A DNA stretch of 64,000 nt from positions 124,001 to 188,000 of the forward strand of contig CBDCIS010000004.1 in the NCBI GenBank assembly GCA_965217565.1, in the 5' to 3' direction. The DNA comes from CBDCIS01 sp965217565 (lineage in GTDB: Bacteria; Chloroflexota; Dehalococcoidia; Lucifugimonadales; CATOSD01). A program made the position numbers and the translations under genes. Shown here in pieces: positions 8,507 to 18,237 of this stretch; position 1 is the stretch's first letter; the number at the start of each line of letters is the position of its first letter. The notes beneath the pieces are model-generated. The model saw only the letters and a program-made list of their open reading frames with translations, was not told the origin of the DNA and did no database searches.

Positions 8507-8574
8507 CTGACCAACTCCTCATATCAGGACCTCCCAGCGAAAAGTTCGCAATTCAGTCTTATCAGGCCCGCCAT
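8507..8574 (+). repeat. Dispersed intergenic repeat, copy B
   Basis: Reads CTCCTCATATCAGGA, then CAGCGAAAAGTTCGCA, then ATTCAGTCTTATCAGGCCC. It shares its 3' half with copy A and its 5' half with copy C. Confidence 0.65.
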
Positions 8575-8619
8575 GACGCTCATGCCCGACTTCCGGTTGT
8601 TCTTGAACTCGGGCGTCTC

Positions 8620-9408
8620 CTAACGGCCCTTGAACTCGGGCGGGCGCTTCTCCAGCCAGGCCCGCACACCCTCCTGAACGTCCTCGCTCTGCGCGGCGAC
8701 CACACTGATCACGTCTTCCAGCCGGCCCGCCTCCCGGATTCCATCCAGCAGGCTTCTGTATGAGACCTCTTTGATCCCCCGGACTGCCAGGGGGCCGTTG
8801 CCGTTGATTTTCCGAGCCATCTCCTCCGCCTTACTCATCAGCTGGTCATGGGGGACGACGTGATTCACGAACCCCCACTGCTCGGCCTGTTGAGCTGTGA
8901 CATGATTGCCGGTGAGCAGAAACTCCAGGGCCCTGCCAAACGACATGTGGGCCCTGGCCCTCACGGTGCCCCACCAGGTCGTGACTATCCCCAGCTCCAC
9001 CTCCGGCAGACCGAACACCGCTCTATCCGATGCTATCCGTATGTCGCAGTCCATTGCGAATACCACCCCGCCACCTATCGCCCAACCGTTGATGGCGGCG
9101 ATTATCGGTTTCCACACACCCAGCTCTTCGGAGGGCCGCAACGGCCTGGGATCGCCGCCGAAGGGGTTGCCGCCGTTGGCGCCACTATCGTGGCGTGAGC
9201 TCATCTCCTTAAGGTCGGCGCCGGAGCAGAAAGCCCTGTCACCGGCTCCCGTAAGGATAGCCGCCCAGGCGTCGTCATCGTCCCGAAATCGCTCCCAGAC
9301 TTCGTTCCAGGCCCGGGACATCTCATTGTTGATTGCGTTGAGAGATTGGGGCCTGTTCAGGGTCACGTAGGCGATCTTGTCTCTCACCTCGTACTCGATA
9401 ACCGGCAT
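8620..9408 (-). CDS. Enoyl-CoA hydratase/isomerase (crotonase family)
   Basis: A 262-residue crotonase. The oxyanion-hole segments are FCSGADLKEMS (~60-70) and AAINGWAIGGG (~105-115). The second catalytic Glu region is present as FGLPEVELGIV, but the position of the first catalytic Glu of true hydratases (GGGxEL) reads GGGVVF. It may therefore be an isomerase, hydrolase or carboxylase-type crotonase rather than a classical hydratase. AGGAGG precedes the ATG. The next gene upstream on the same strand is a CoA-transferase, suggesting a small acyl-CoA catabolic unit. Confidence 0.85.
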   Translation of the reverse strand: MPVIEYEVRDKIAYVTLNRPQSLNAINNEMSRAWNEVWERFRDDDDAWAAILTGAGDRAFCSGADLKEMSSRHDSGANGGNPFGGDPRPLRPSEELGVWKPIIAAINGWAIGGGVVFAMDCDIRIASDRAVFGLPEVELGIVTTWWGTVRARAHMSFGRALEFLLTGNHVTAQQAEQWGFVNHVVPHDQLMSKAEEMARKINGNGPLAVRGIKEVSYRSLLDGIREAGRLEDVISVVAAQSEDVQEGVRAWLEKRPPEFKGR

Positions 9409-9475
9409 GCGGTCCTCCTAACTATTCGGTAACAGCATTCAACAAGCCGCTCTTGGGGTCGGGGGTTTCGAGGGT

Positions 9476-10945
9476 TTAGGGGTAATAGAGCCTTTCGGCC
9501 GCCTTCTGGAGGTCAGCCCTGAAGTCTGGGTGGGCGACCGCTATCAGCTCCCGGGCCCTCTCCCGGATAGTCTTGCCGAGGAGCTGAGCTATGCCGTACT
9601 CGGTTACTATGGTATCGGCGAAGGTGCGGGGTACAGTAACCGCGGCCCCTTCCGGATGCTGAGGCACTATGCGGGACACGGAGCCTCCGGCCGCCGTCGA
9701 CCGCAGAAGGGTGATGGCCCTGCCGCCCTTCGATATTACGGCTCCCATGTGAAGCTCCGGCTGGCCGCCGGTCCCGTTCCACTGGCGGCCTCCAATGGTC
9801 TCCGCGTTGATCTGCCCTGAGAAGTCTATGGAGAGGGCGTTGTTCATGGAGATATAGTTGTCATGGGAAGAGATAGTGTTGATGTTGACCACGTACTCTG
9901 CGTCTCGCAGCTCGATGAGGGGGTTGTTGTGGGCGTATGGAACCTCCTTGGGATCGCTGCCGGTCAGTGCGGTGAACACCGCGACACCGGGATTGACGTT
10001 CTTGCGTTCGCCGGTGATGATTCCCTTCTTGATGAGCGTGAGTATGCCCGGGGCCGTCATCTCCGAGTGCCAGCCCAGGTCCCGCTTCTCATCGAAGGTC
10101 CCCAAGCGAGGTAGATAGGTACTCGGGGTGCCCACCCCGATCTGGATGGTATCCCCATCCCTGACGAGCTCAGCAACGTTCTGTGCAATCTTCCTGTCGC
10201 CCTTGCTCGGTTCCGCGGTAGCCCAGAGCCTGGCGAACTCCTGTGCCTGTCTGAGGGTGCTGGCGAGCAGACCAGACAAGAACTCGTACCTGTTGCTTCC
10301 GCTCAAAAGGGGCAACACCCGCTCCAGTTCCACTCGAACAAGGGGGTCCTCCACATTAGAGATCATCTCCTCCGATTCCTGGAGAGACAGCTCGGGTTCT
10401 GTGTGCTCGACGAAGCGATCGATTTCAGAGACGTGAATGTAGTTGTCCCCATATGTACGGATGAGAGAGTCGTCCACCTGGGCAAGGACTACGCGGGCGT
10501 GTTTGGCAAAGCTCCGCTTGTTCCACAGACCCTTTCCGAAGCTGCAGAATCCCTGGTCGTCGGGGGGCGAGCAGGACATCAACGTAACGTCGAGCCTCGG
10601 GCCTCTACCGGGCTCCCTGTACGGCTGAAGGTCCGTCGTGAAAATTACGGGAGCGAAATCTATACGGTGTTCGTAGTAGGCCGGCCGGGCCAGCGGCCCA
10701 AGGAACATGGAGGGACTATATCTGAACGAACCCTCGAAATCTGCCTGAAGCCAGCCGGGGTCGTAGATTGGGGCAACATCGAAAATCCGCAGATCAGCCA
10801 GCCGCTTGTGCTGTGACGCCAGAACGTCCATCAGAAGGGTAGGCTTGGGGTCCACGCTGATCGCCACGTTGTCGCCCGGGCTGACCAACGCAATCGCTTC
10901 GTCGGCTGTGACCGTGTTTCTCTTGTAGTGATCTTTCCAGCCCAT
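9476..10945 (-). CDS. Acetyl-CoA hydrolase/4-hydroxybutyrate CoA-transferase family protein
   Basis: A 489-residue class-I-type CoA-transferase of the AcH/4HBCT family. Segments seen: VSPGDNVAISVDPKP (N-domain), the C-domain GDTIQIGVGTPSTYLPRL, then LGWHSEMTAPGILTLIKKG, whose Glu is likely the CoA-thioester-forming residue, and the C-terminal FADTIVTEYGIAQLLGKTIRERARELI typical of the family. Start chosen at the ATG (10945) rather than the adjacent in-frame TTG. It transfers CoA between short-chain acids. A crotonase lies downstream on the same strand with a 67-bp gap. Confidence 0.85.
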   Translation of the reverse strand: MGWKDHYKRNTVTADEAIALVSPGDNVAISVDPKPTLLMDVLASQHKRLADLRIFDVAPIYDPGWLQADFEGSFRYSPSMFLGPLARPAYYEHRIDFAPVIFTTDLQPYREPGRGPRLDVTLMSCSPPDDQGFCSFGKGLWNKRSFAKHARVVLAQVDDSLIRTYGDNYIHVSEIDRFVEHTEPELSLQESEEMISNVEDPLVRVELERVLPLLSGSNRYEFLSGLLASTLRQAQEFARLWATAEPSKGDRKIAQNVAELVRDGDTIQIGVGTPSTYLPRLGTFDEKRDLGWHSEMTAPGILTLIKKGIITGERKNVNPGVAVFTALTGSDPKEVPYAHNNPLIELRDAEYVVNINTISSHDNYISMNNALSIDFSGQINAETIGGRQWNGTGGQPELHMGAVISKGGRAITLLRSTAAGGSVSRIVPQHPEGAAVTVPRTFADTIVTEYGIAQLLGKTIRERARELIAVAHPDFRADLQKAAERLYYP

Positions 10946-11231
10946 CAAACTGTGCTCGCTCTCAAAGAGACCGCGGGAATGTAACGTAGTCTAAGGAGGG
11001 TGGTAAGCGTAGTCAAGGAGCGGTTGCGCAACGCTCGGTCCAGGCCTGAGGCGACCTGCTCCTCGATGCCAGGAATGACGACGAGCTCCCTGGGCTACAG
11101 GCCGCCGGTGCCCGAGGCCGTCCTGCCCTCAGATCTGGTTCCAATGCTTGTCGGTGTGACATAACAAGTGGTACAACTATCGGACGCAGGTCACGGTGGG
11201 GGGGCGCATCTTGATAGGAGGGGTTGCCCTC
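10946..11231. other. Intergenic, nothing recognised
   Basis: About 285 bp between the divergent CoA-transferase and the small membrane ORF. No repeat, RNA or clear promoter was recognised; short open stretches are not convincing. Confidence 0.4.
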
Positions 11232-11369
11232 ATGTCTTTCGGATTAGGACTGTTTTCCTTCATTTTGGTGGTCGCTGGGCTGGCGGTTGCTCGAACAAGC
11301 CTCAGGCAACTGCTTGCCGTTGTCGCGACCAGCATTGGAATGCTGCCGTTGATTGCTGTTGGTGCGTAG
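11232..11369 (+). CDS. Small two-helix membrane protein, possibly a truncated gene
   Basis: A 45-residue frame: hydrophobic LGLFSFILVVAGLAVA, a charged turn (RTSLRQ), then LLAVVATSIGMLPLIAVGA and TAG. AGGAGGGG just upstream gives a good ribosome-binding site. The frame continues past the TAG with a GTG and a third hydrophobic segment (NVVAVGLVGLGALGLWAYLKRR) before running into repeat copy C. It may be one small three-helix gene with an amber codon, or a real two-helix peptide. Confidence 0.4.
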   Translation: MSFGLGLFSFILVVAGLAVARTSLRQLLAVVATSIGMLPLIAVGA

Positions 11370-11522
11370 GTGTTGTTGGAGACGGGGCCGGGAATCGCGA
11401 ACGTTGTCGCGGTTGGACTGGTTGGGTTGGGGGCGCTTGGCCTGTGGGCATATCTGAAGCGCAGGCAAACATGTTGGAATCTCGAATCGCGCAGGCGGGC
11501 GAGTGGTCGATCACCCGGGCCC

Positions 11523-11592
11523 GTCCGCTCCTCATATCAGGATTTCGCAGCGAAAAGTTCGCAGTACAGGACACGCTGGCCCACCACGCCCA
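11523..11592 (+). repeat. Dispersed intergenic repeat, copy C
   Basis: Reads CCGCTCCTCATATCAGGA, then CAGCGAAAAGTTCGCA, then a more diverged 3' end (GTACAGGACACGCTGGCCC). It follows the decayed end of the small membrane gene. Confidence 0.6.
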
Positions 11593-11712
11593 TTGTGCTC
11601 GTAGCGCCACATCTGCCGCGACCGCGACCGGGCTGTCCCACGGCGTCGCCGTCATTATGCTAGGAGTTGAGTCCGGGGCATGAGCGGGGCGGGAGTCTCC
11701 TCTTTCCGTGTT

Positions 11713-12846
11713 TCAGCTGTCACTAGCGAATCGCGGCATCACCTTTGTGGCAAAGGTCTCCAGGTTCGTCAGGGTTTTGCTCAACGGAATTCCCATGTGT
11801 GAGAATTCGACAAGCAGATAGTCCAGGTGGCATACCTCCTGTAACTCCTGAACCTTCTCCACCACGTTCTCAGGGGAGCCAACAAGCAGGGTGCGTGGCT
11901 CCAGGAAGTCCCAATCCAGGTTCACGCCTGGGTCCAAGACCTCGCTCGGGTTGGTGAAGACCTGCCTGCCTCGAAAGGGATCATTGAAGATGAATGAGGA
12001 CATGATGCCTTCTTCCGCATCTCGGCGCGCCTCCTCCATTGAAGAGGCGACATACGTGGAGCGCATGACCGCCTGGTCTTCTCCTACACCGAAGGGTCTC
12101 CCCTCCAGCTCGGTCCTGACTTGCGCGTAGAGTTCCATTCGCTGCCTGATTCTGAGAGCGGGGGGCTGCCAGTAGCACGCTTTCAGTCCAAGTTCGGCCG
12201 CAGTTGTTACAGAACGGTCTGTGGAGACAGTCATCCACAGCGGTGGGTGCGGTTTCTGGTAGGGTCTCGGCGTCACCCGAAGCTTCGTTACTCTCTCCTC
12301 TTCCTGCCAGGCGGGATTCGACGGAAACCGTGGATGGGAGAAGACGGTGTCGTCGGCAGGGAAGGTGTAGTTGGTCCCGTGGTACGAAAAGTACTCGTTG
12401 GTCCATATCTCCCGCACTATCTCCACCGTCTCCCGGAACAGTTCTCTGTTCTCCCTGTCCTTGCGAGGGTCCGCGTTAGGATGAAACTGTGGACCCTCAT
12501 ACGGCCAGATTCCCCTGCCGAAGCCAACCTCCACGCGTCCTCGGGTCATGTTGTCCAGGATAGCAAGGTCTTCGGCAAGCCGTATTGGATGCCACCACGG
12601 GGCTATGTTCGCCATCTGTCCGATGCGAATCCTGGACGTCCGCGCCGCGAGGTCTGCGCCGAGCAGAATCGGGTTCGGCAGATCGCCCACTCCATAGGGC
12701 CCGAAGTGGTGTTCTCCGAGCCACATGGCCTCGAAGCCGAGCTCCTCTGCCAGAATGGTCTGCTGTCTGAGGTTGTCAATCATCTGCTCAGCGTTGGCGG
12801 CCTCCCCAGCGGACGCCGCCACGGTCGTGAACGCCGCGAACTTCAT
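11713..12846 (-). CDS. Luciferase-like (FMN/F420) monooxygenase
   Basis: A 377-residue TIM-barrel protein of the bacterial-luciferase-like family. Seen: EELGFEAMWLGEHHFG (~45-60), RTSRIRIGQMANIAPWWHPIRLAEDLAILDNMTRGRVEVGFGRG (cofactor-binding strands), and the C-terminal LLVGSPENVVEKVQEL. ATG at 12846 (MKFAAFTTV) is preceded by GAGAGG and gives the standard N-terminus. Probably a flavin-dependent oxygenase of an organic substrate. Divergently placed from the phosphotriesterase-family gene. Confidence 0.88.
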   Translation of the reverse strand: MKFAAFTTVAASAGEAANAEQMIDNLRQQTILAEELGFEAMWLGEHHFGPYGVGDLPNPILLGADLAARTSRIRIGQMANIAPWWHPIRLAEDLAILDNMTRGRVEVGFGRGIWPYEGPQFHPNADPRKDRENRELFRETVEIVREIWTNEYFSYHGTNYTFPADDTVFSHPRFPSNPAWQEEERVTKLRVTPRPYQKPHPPLWMTVSTDRSVTTAAELGLKACYWQPPALRIRQRMELYAQVRTELEGRPFGVGEDQAVMRSTYVASSMEEARRDAEEGIMSSFIFNDPFRGRQVFTNPSEVLDPGVNLDWDFLEPRTLLVGSPENVVEKVQELQEVCHLDYLLVEFSHMGIPLSKTLTNLETFATKVMPRFASDS

Positions 12847-13016
12847 GCCTGGAACCTCTCTTTTGTCTGGCTCTCCAGCACTATTCCGGTGATGGCCGTC
12901 GATAGGAACCAAACCTACGGCATGACTCTCATCCTCGGACGTTGGCAGGCACCGCTTTGCGCCCCTGAACGGCTGGTGTTATGCTTGGACACCACCATAC
13001 TACAAGGAGCGGCGCC

Positions 13017-14069
13017 ATGTCATCAGGCCAAAATCGGGGTCTAGTCCAGACCGTGCTGGGCCCGGTATCTCCATCGGAACTGGGCGCCACCACGACCCAT
13101 GAACACCTCTACATCGACTTCTCATTCATGTATCGCCCCGCCCAGGACTCGCCTTCTCGGGAACTGGCGGATGCGCCCATTGCCCTAGAGAATCTCGGAT
13201 GGATACGGCGCAACTACTACAGCAACCGCTCCAACCTTCAGCTGATGGACCTGGATACAACAATAAGTGAAGTCAGGAAGTACAGGGAAGTCGGCGGGGG
13301 CGCAATTGTGGACGCGACCACGACAGGAATCGGGCGCAAGCCGGATGCGCTGGCCCAGATATCCAGTGAATCGGGCGTCCACATCATTATGGGCGCGGGC
13401 TTCTACGTGGAAGCGGTCCATCCAGAAGACATGAATGAGCGAAGTGTGGATGATCTGGCGCGGGAGATTACCGGCGACATCGTTGAAGGCGTTGAAGGCA
13501 GCGGCGTAAAAGCGGGCATAATCGGGGAGGTCGGTTGCACATGGCCTCTTGGCCCGAACGAGCGCAAGTCTCTGTCAGCGGCGGCAATCGCCCAAAGAGA
13601 AACGGGCGCGGCGATATTGATCCATCCAGGGCGGCATCCGGATGCGCCGTTGGAGATCCTGGAACTGCTTGCGAACGGCGGCGCGGATATATCCCGGGTA
13701 ATCATGGGACATCTGGATCGGACCGTGTTCGAATTCGAGGCACTTCTGAGTATTGCCGCGTCAGGCTGTTACCTCGAATGGGACCTGTTCGGCAATGAGG
13801 GGTCCTACTATCCTCTCGCCGAGCTCGACATGCCCAGCGACGCCCAGAGGCTGGGTTTCATAAGGCGCATCGCCGACGCCGGCTATTCCGACAAAATCGT
13901 TATTGGTCAGGACATTTGCACGAAACACCGACTTGTTAGATATGGCGGGCACGGCTATGGCCACATCCTCGAGAACATCGTTCCCAGAATGCGACGCAAG
14001 GGGTTTTCGGAAGATGTGATTCGAGCGATAACTGTGGGCAACCCGGCCAGGATACTCGCTTTCGCATAG
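13017..14069 (+). CDS. Phosphotriesterase-family metal-dependent hydrolase
   Basis: A 350-residue amidohydrolase-superfamily enzyme. Metal-binding residues are visible in order: HEH at residues 28-30, Glu/Lys-bridge region AGIIGEVGCTWPL (a Glu where true phosphotriesterases have carboxylated Lys, as in Php/PLL relatives), ILIHPGRHP (His), VIMGHLDR (His) and IVIGQDICTKHRL (Asp). Likely hydrolyses a lactone or phosphoester. The start at 13017 has AAGGAG at 13004-13009; an earlier in-frame ATG lacks one. Divergent from the luciferase-like gene, sharing a short intergenic region. Confidence 0.87.
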   Translation: MSSGQNRGLVQTVLGPVSPSELGATTTHEHLYIDFSFMYRPAQDSPSRELADAPIALENLGWIRRNYYSNRSNLQLMDLDTTISEVRKYREVGGGAIVDATTTGIGRKPDALAQISSESGVHIIMGAGFYVEAVHPEDMNERSVDDLAREITGDIVEGVEGSGVKAGIIGEVGCTWPLGPNERKSLSAAAIAQRETGAAILIHPGRHPDAPLEILELLANGGADISRVIMGHLDRTVFEFEALLSIAASGCYLEWDLFGNEGSYYPLAELDMPSDAQRLGFIRRIADAGYSDKIVIGQDICTKHRLVRYGGHGYGHILENIVPRMRRKGFSEDVIRAITVGNPARILAFA

Positions 14070-14751
14070 AATCTGCCATGCTGGCATCAGCGTAGGACAC
14101 AACACACTAGCGGCATGATTCCCCCGCGGCTTAGTGTTTCACGCACTGCCCTCACCCCACTACCCACCGTTCTGCGTGAGAATGGTGCGTATTGCACATG
14201 GGCGCGACTACTCGAGGCAGTGGCTTAAACGGCGAACCTAGAGACCAATGGCTGGATTGGGCGGCCTGTTGTTGAACCGGGCAAGTTGCTAGGCTCACAG
14301 ACCCATCCACATCTCAAAGATGGTACTGCCTACAGTCAACCCTGGCCCACCAGGCCGCACAAAATCAAGAACTTTCGTTGACGTTCAGGTTGGCGCCGTA
14401 GATAACTCGTAGATGATCCCTCGGTGTATGGCGGGCTACACTCCAGCGCATTCCATTGGGACTGGCGATACACCTCCATTTCCGTCAAAACCGAGCAAGG
14501 CACCACCAACTCCGGCTGCGCTAGGAGATAGATTATCGCCTCCAAATTTCAACGCGTCAGCACTCCAACCCGTCAAAGTCCTGTAGCGGGGGACCTAGCC
14601 AACGTTGATACCAAATAAGATGCATTTGCCCTGCGCTGGCACGCAGGTCATATTGACAAGAGGGCGTGTTTACAGCTATGGTTTGGCTGGTATGATGGGA
14701 GATGTATTCCTTCTACGGTAGAGGTATATGATTACATGAAGGTGTTCTCAG
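14070..14751. other. 680-bp intergenic stretch, nothing recognised
   Basis: No gene with plausible composition, no RNA structure and no repeat shared with other parts of the window was found. The promoter for the MMPL gene presumably lies at its right end, but no clear -35/-10 pair was identified. Confidence 0.4.
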
Positions 14752-16953
14752 TTGACTGAATATCTTGCCCGTGTCAGTGTGCGAAGGCCATGGGTGACCA
14801 TCGGTGTATGGATAGCGCTGATAGCAATCGCACTCGTGCTCATCGGGACTCTACTGCCAAGCGCCACTACCACCGACTTCCGGCTGGCTGGCGGATACGA
14901 GTCTGAACGCGCATCCGCCGCAATCGAAGACCGGCTGCGAGGCCCTAAGCCGCTTGCCGAACTGGTCATCGTTCAGTCGCCGTCTCTGACCGTCGATGAT
15001 CCCGAGTTTCAGGAAAAGGTCGAATCGCTCCATGCCCAGATCATGGCGCTGGGGCCTGACACGGTTCGGTTGGGACTGCACTACTATCTGACCAACGATC
15101 CACTTTCGGTCTCCCCCGACCGCAAGACCACCATAATAAGCTTCATCTTGACCGGCAGCGCGCAGGAGGCCACGCAGAACGTAGAGGACGTTGTTCACAT
15201 CGTCCGGGAAGCCGACGGAGCGGACGACTTCCGCGTGCTCATTGGTGGAGATGCCAGCGTAGCCTTCGAGAACAACGAGATGAGCGCGGAAGATTTGGAG
15301 AAAGGGGAACGCTTCGGCGTCCCCATAGCGCTGATCATCCTGCTGTTACTCTTCGGCGCTGTCGCCGCCACACTGCTGCCGCTGGGGATGGCCATTGTCG
15401 CCATAGCCGTCGCGCTTGCAGCCGTGGGGGTTATCGGCCAGGTCTTCGAGTTGATCTTCTTCGTAACGATGATGATCACCATGATTGGGCTTGCGGTGGG
15501 CATCGACTACTCGCTGCTGATAGTGTCTCGCTTCAGGGAGGAGATGAGCCGCGGTCTTGACACGTATGAGGCGGTCTGCAAGACGGGTGATACGGCTGGT
15601 CGCACGGTGCTTTTCAGCGGCACTACCGTGGTGCTGGCCCTTCTTGGAATGCTCATCGTTCCGGTGTCGTTCTTCCAGTCGCTCGGGCTGGGGGCCATCC
15701 TGGTGGTCATCGCCGCCCTGGCCGCGACTCTCACACTCTTGCCCGCAGTGCTCGCGCTGCTCGGTCCCAGGGTGGACTTTATGTCCATCCCCTTCCTCTC
15801 CAGATTCTCCCTCAGGAGTTCCCAAGCCACAGAGCATGGATTCTGGGAGACTATCACTCGCGCCGTAACACGCTTCCCCATCGTCAGTATCCTCATCATC
15901 GGCGTTCCGATGATTGTCCTGACTTACTTCTACTTCGACATTAAAACGGGACTTAACGACGTCAACACCTTCCCCGACAGTTCGGATACCAAGGAGGCGT
16001 TCATCGTCCTCGAAGAGGAGTTCTCCGTTGGAGAAGTCAGTCCCGCGGGGATACTGAGTCCTGCGGAGATAGTCATAGACGGGGATATAGACAGTCCCCA
16101 GGTGCAGCAGGCGATTGCCCGTCTCGTGAGGTCTCTCCAGGACGACCCCGCGTTCCCGGTCCCGCCCTCCCAAGAGGTCAACTCGGAGGGTGACCTCGCG
16201 CTACTGACGCTTCCTTTCCCAGGAGAGCCCAACAGCCGCGCGGCGACCAACAAGCTGGCCACGCTCCGCGAAGCGCATATACCGGCTGCGTTCGAAGGTG
16301 TGCCAGCAGAGGTCTATGTTGGGGGCGTAACCGCTGAAGCCGCGGATTTCTTCGGTATCGTCGATATGTTCACTCCAATCATCTTTGCGTTCGTGCTTGG
16401 CTCCAGCTTCATCATACTGATGCTGGTCTTCCGGTCGATAGTCATCCCGATCAAAGCGGTTATCATGAATCTCCTCTCGGTAGGCGCCGCGTACGGGCTG
16501 CTGGTGTTGGTGTTTCAAAAGGGAGTAGGCACGGACCTGCTGGGATTCCAGCACGCTGAGGTCATCGACGCCTGGATCCCGCTGTTCCTGTTCTCTATTC
16601 TCTTCGGACTGTCGATGGACTACCATGTGTTCCTGCTCAGCCGCATCCGTGAGCGTTACGACCAGACCGGGAACAACGCCCAGGCGGTGGCCTATGGCCT
16701 GCAGTCCACCGGGGGAATGATCACCGGCGCCGCCCTAATCATGGTTGCGGTATTCGGCGCATTCGCCGCAGGGGATACCATCATCAATCAGCAGGTTGGA
16801 TTCGGGCTTGCCGTAGCGGTCTTCTTGGATGCGACATTGGTAAGGTCTGTCTTGGTTCCAGCCAGCATGGAGGTACTGGGCAGAGGGAACTGGTACCTGC
16901 CGTCCTGGCTGAGTTGGCTTCCCGATCTGCGGGTAGAGTCAGAAGGAGCATGA
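14752..16953 (+). CDS. MMPL/RND-family transporter
   Basis: A 733-residue integral membrane protein with the RND layout duplicated: TM1 (WVTIGVWIALIAIALVLIGTLL) then an extracytoplasmic loop, a TM2-TM6 block (FGVPIALIILLLLFGAVAATLL through ALAATLTLLPAVLALLG), a second loop, and a second TM block ending near residue 710. The GxxxDY motifs typical of MmpL proton relay are present (GLAVGIDYSLLIVSRFREE and GLSMDYHVFLLSRIRE). Exports lipids, hopanoids or hydrophobic compounds in relatives. TTG start. The MpaB-like oxygenase gene follows after 40 bp, likely the same transcript. Confidence 0.9.
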   Translation: MTEYLARVSVRRPWVTIGVWIALIAIALVLIGTLLPSATTTDFRLAGGYESERASAAIEDRLRGPKPLAELVIVQSPSLTVDDPEFQEKVESLHAQIMALGPDTVRLGLHYYLTNDPLSVSPDRKTTIISFILTGSAQEATQNVEDVVHIVREADGADDFRVLIGGDASVAFENNEMSAEDLEKGERFGVPIALIILLLLFGAVAATLLPLGMAIVAIAVALAAVGVIGQVFELIFFVTMMITMIGLAVGIDYSLLIVSRFREEMSRGLDTYEAVCKTGDTAGRTVLFSGTTVVLALLGMLIVPVSFFQSLGLGAILVVIAALAATLTLLPAVLALLGPRVDFMSIPFLSRFSLRSSQATEHGFWETITRAVTRFPIVSILIIGVPMIVLTYFYFDIKTGLNDVNTFPDSSDTKEAFIVLEEEFSVGEVSPAGILSPAEIVIDGDIDSPQVQQAIARLVRSLQDDPAFPVPPSQEVNSEGDLALLTLPFPGEPNSRAATNKLATLREAHIPAAFEGVPAEVYVGGVTAEAADFFGIVDMFTPIIFAFVLGSSFIILMLVFRSIVIPIKAVIMNLLSVGAAYGLLVLVFQKGVGTDLLGFQHAEVIDAWIPLFLFSILFGLSMDYHVFLLSRIRERYDQTGNNAQAVAYGLQSTGGMITGAALIMVAVFGAFAAGDTIINQQVGFGLAVAVFLDATLVRSVLVPASMEVLGRGNWYLPSWLSWLPDLRVESEGA

Positions 16954-16993
16954 ATTTTCGGAAGTCTGGACCGGATTCGATACGGAGGCACAC

Positions 16994-18175
16994 ATGCAGA
17001 TGAATATACCTTCTGATTACCACGCAGGGTACGAGAAGGCCCGCAAAGTCGCGCCCGAAATGGCGTCCAATTACATAGCGCACACGCTCATTGGAGACCC
17101 GCTAGCCGAAGCGATGATGGATGATCTCGAAGAGCTTGGTTCACACAAGGCTTGGTCACTCATCGAAGCGGCTATGCAGAACGAAGGTGAGGAGGCTCTA
17201 CGGGATGCGCCGGCCTCAATGCGAGAATTCTTCAAACAGGCGGAAACTCCACCCGAGTGGCTCGACTATTCGGCATTCGCTCCGGCCATTCGCATGTTCC
17301 ACAGGAATTCGCAGATGATACTGGCGGCATTTGTCGCTGGCGTTCTGATAGAAGGATTTACAACGAATATAGCAAAGTCCTTCTTCATCACTGGGCGGGT
17401 GCGTGATCAGGGCACCAGACGTTTGGGGCAGAATAACCGTCACATGATGGAGATATTCCTTCCCGGCGGTCTGGATAGGCAAGGAGACGGCTGGAAACTT
17501 TCGGTCCGTATTCGGATAGTCCATGCACGAGTGAGACACCTCCTGAACAACTCGGATGATTGGGATGCCGAGGCTTGGGGTATACCGATTAGCTCGGCAC
17601 ATCTGGGTTACGCCGTTGCTGCTTTTTCAGCAAGGCTTCTGAAACACATGAAAACCTTGGGCGCCATTGGCAATGAGGAAGAGCGGGAAAGCTTTATGGC
17701 CGTCTGGCGCTATTCCGGTCATCTGATGGGTATCCCCAAGTCGATTCTGTTCCGTGATGAAGAAGAGGCCCTGAGGATGTATGAAATCGGCCTAATGTGC
17801 GAGCCGGATGTTCCGATCGAATCGATGGTGATGGCCCATTCTCTAATTAACTCAGCTCCGCTGATTGCCGGGAGGACTAGTCCGGAAGAGCGCCGGAAGT
17901 TAGCCAAATACGTGTACCGCATTTCGCGCGGGCTCATCGGAAGAGATACCGCCGACCGACTGATGTATCCTTCGTACTCGTCCTTTGGAGTCGTCTGGTG
18001 GTTTAGGTTCCAGAAGCGTTACGGCCACATCTTGAACAAACTGCTTCTGGGACGTACACAGAACGGCAATTACACCAGATTCACCTCCTTACTCGAGACT
18101 TCGGTGTACGATGAGGAAGGAATCCGCTACAGATTGCCTGATCACGTGTACGCAGAAGAGTCGAGTAGATGGTAG
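16994..18175 (+). CDS. MpaB/latex-clearing-protein-like haem oxygenase (DUF2236)
   Basis: A 393-residue DUF2236-family protein. The family core is visible: FVAGVLIEGFTTNIAKSFFITGRVRDQGTRRLGQNNRH (~110-150), then WKLSVRIRIVHARVRHLL (~168-185), whose His sits where the proximal haem ligand of rubber oxygenase lies, and WRYSGHLMGIP (~237-247). The R..T and HA.VR signatures of the Lcp/MpaB fold are kept. Known members cleave polyisoprenoids or prenyl side chains; the substrate is unknown here. No signal peptide, so probably cytoplasmic. Paired with an MMPL exporter, which hints at isoprenoid or lipid chemistry. Confidence 0.8.
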   Translation: MQMNIPSDYHAGYEKARKVAPEMASNYIAHTLIGDPLAEAMMDDLEELGSHKAWSLIEAAMQNEGEEALRDAPASMREFFKQAETPPEWLDYSAFAPAIRMFHRNSQMILAAFVAGVLIEGFTTNIAKSFFITGRVRDQGTRRLGQNNRHMMEIFLPGGLDRQGDGWKLSVRIRIVHARVRHLLNNSDDWDAEAWGIPISSAHLGYAVAAFSARLLKHMKTLGAIGNEEERESFMAVWRYSGHLMGIPKSILFRDEEEALRMYEIGLMCEPDVPIESMVMAHSLINSAPLIAGRTSPEERRKLAKYVYRISRGLIGRDTADRLMYPSYSSFGVVWWFRFQKRYGHILNKLLLGRTQNGNYTRFTSLLETSVYDEEGIRYRLPDHVYAEESSRW

Positions 18176-18237
18176 GACCGCGGACGGAAGCAGCTCCGCG
18201 CGGGAGTGAACGCGTAGCTTAGGAGAGCCAAGACATC

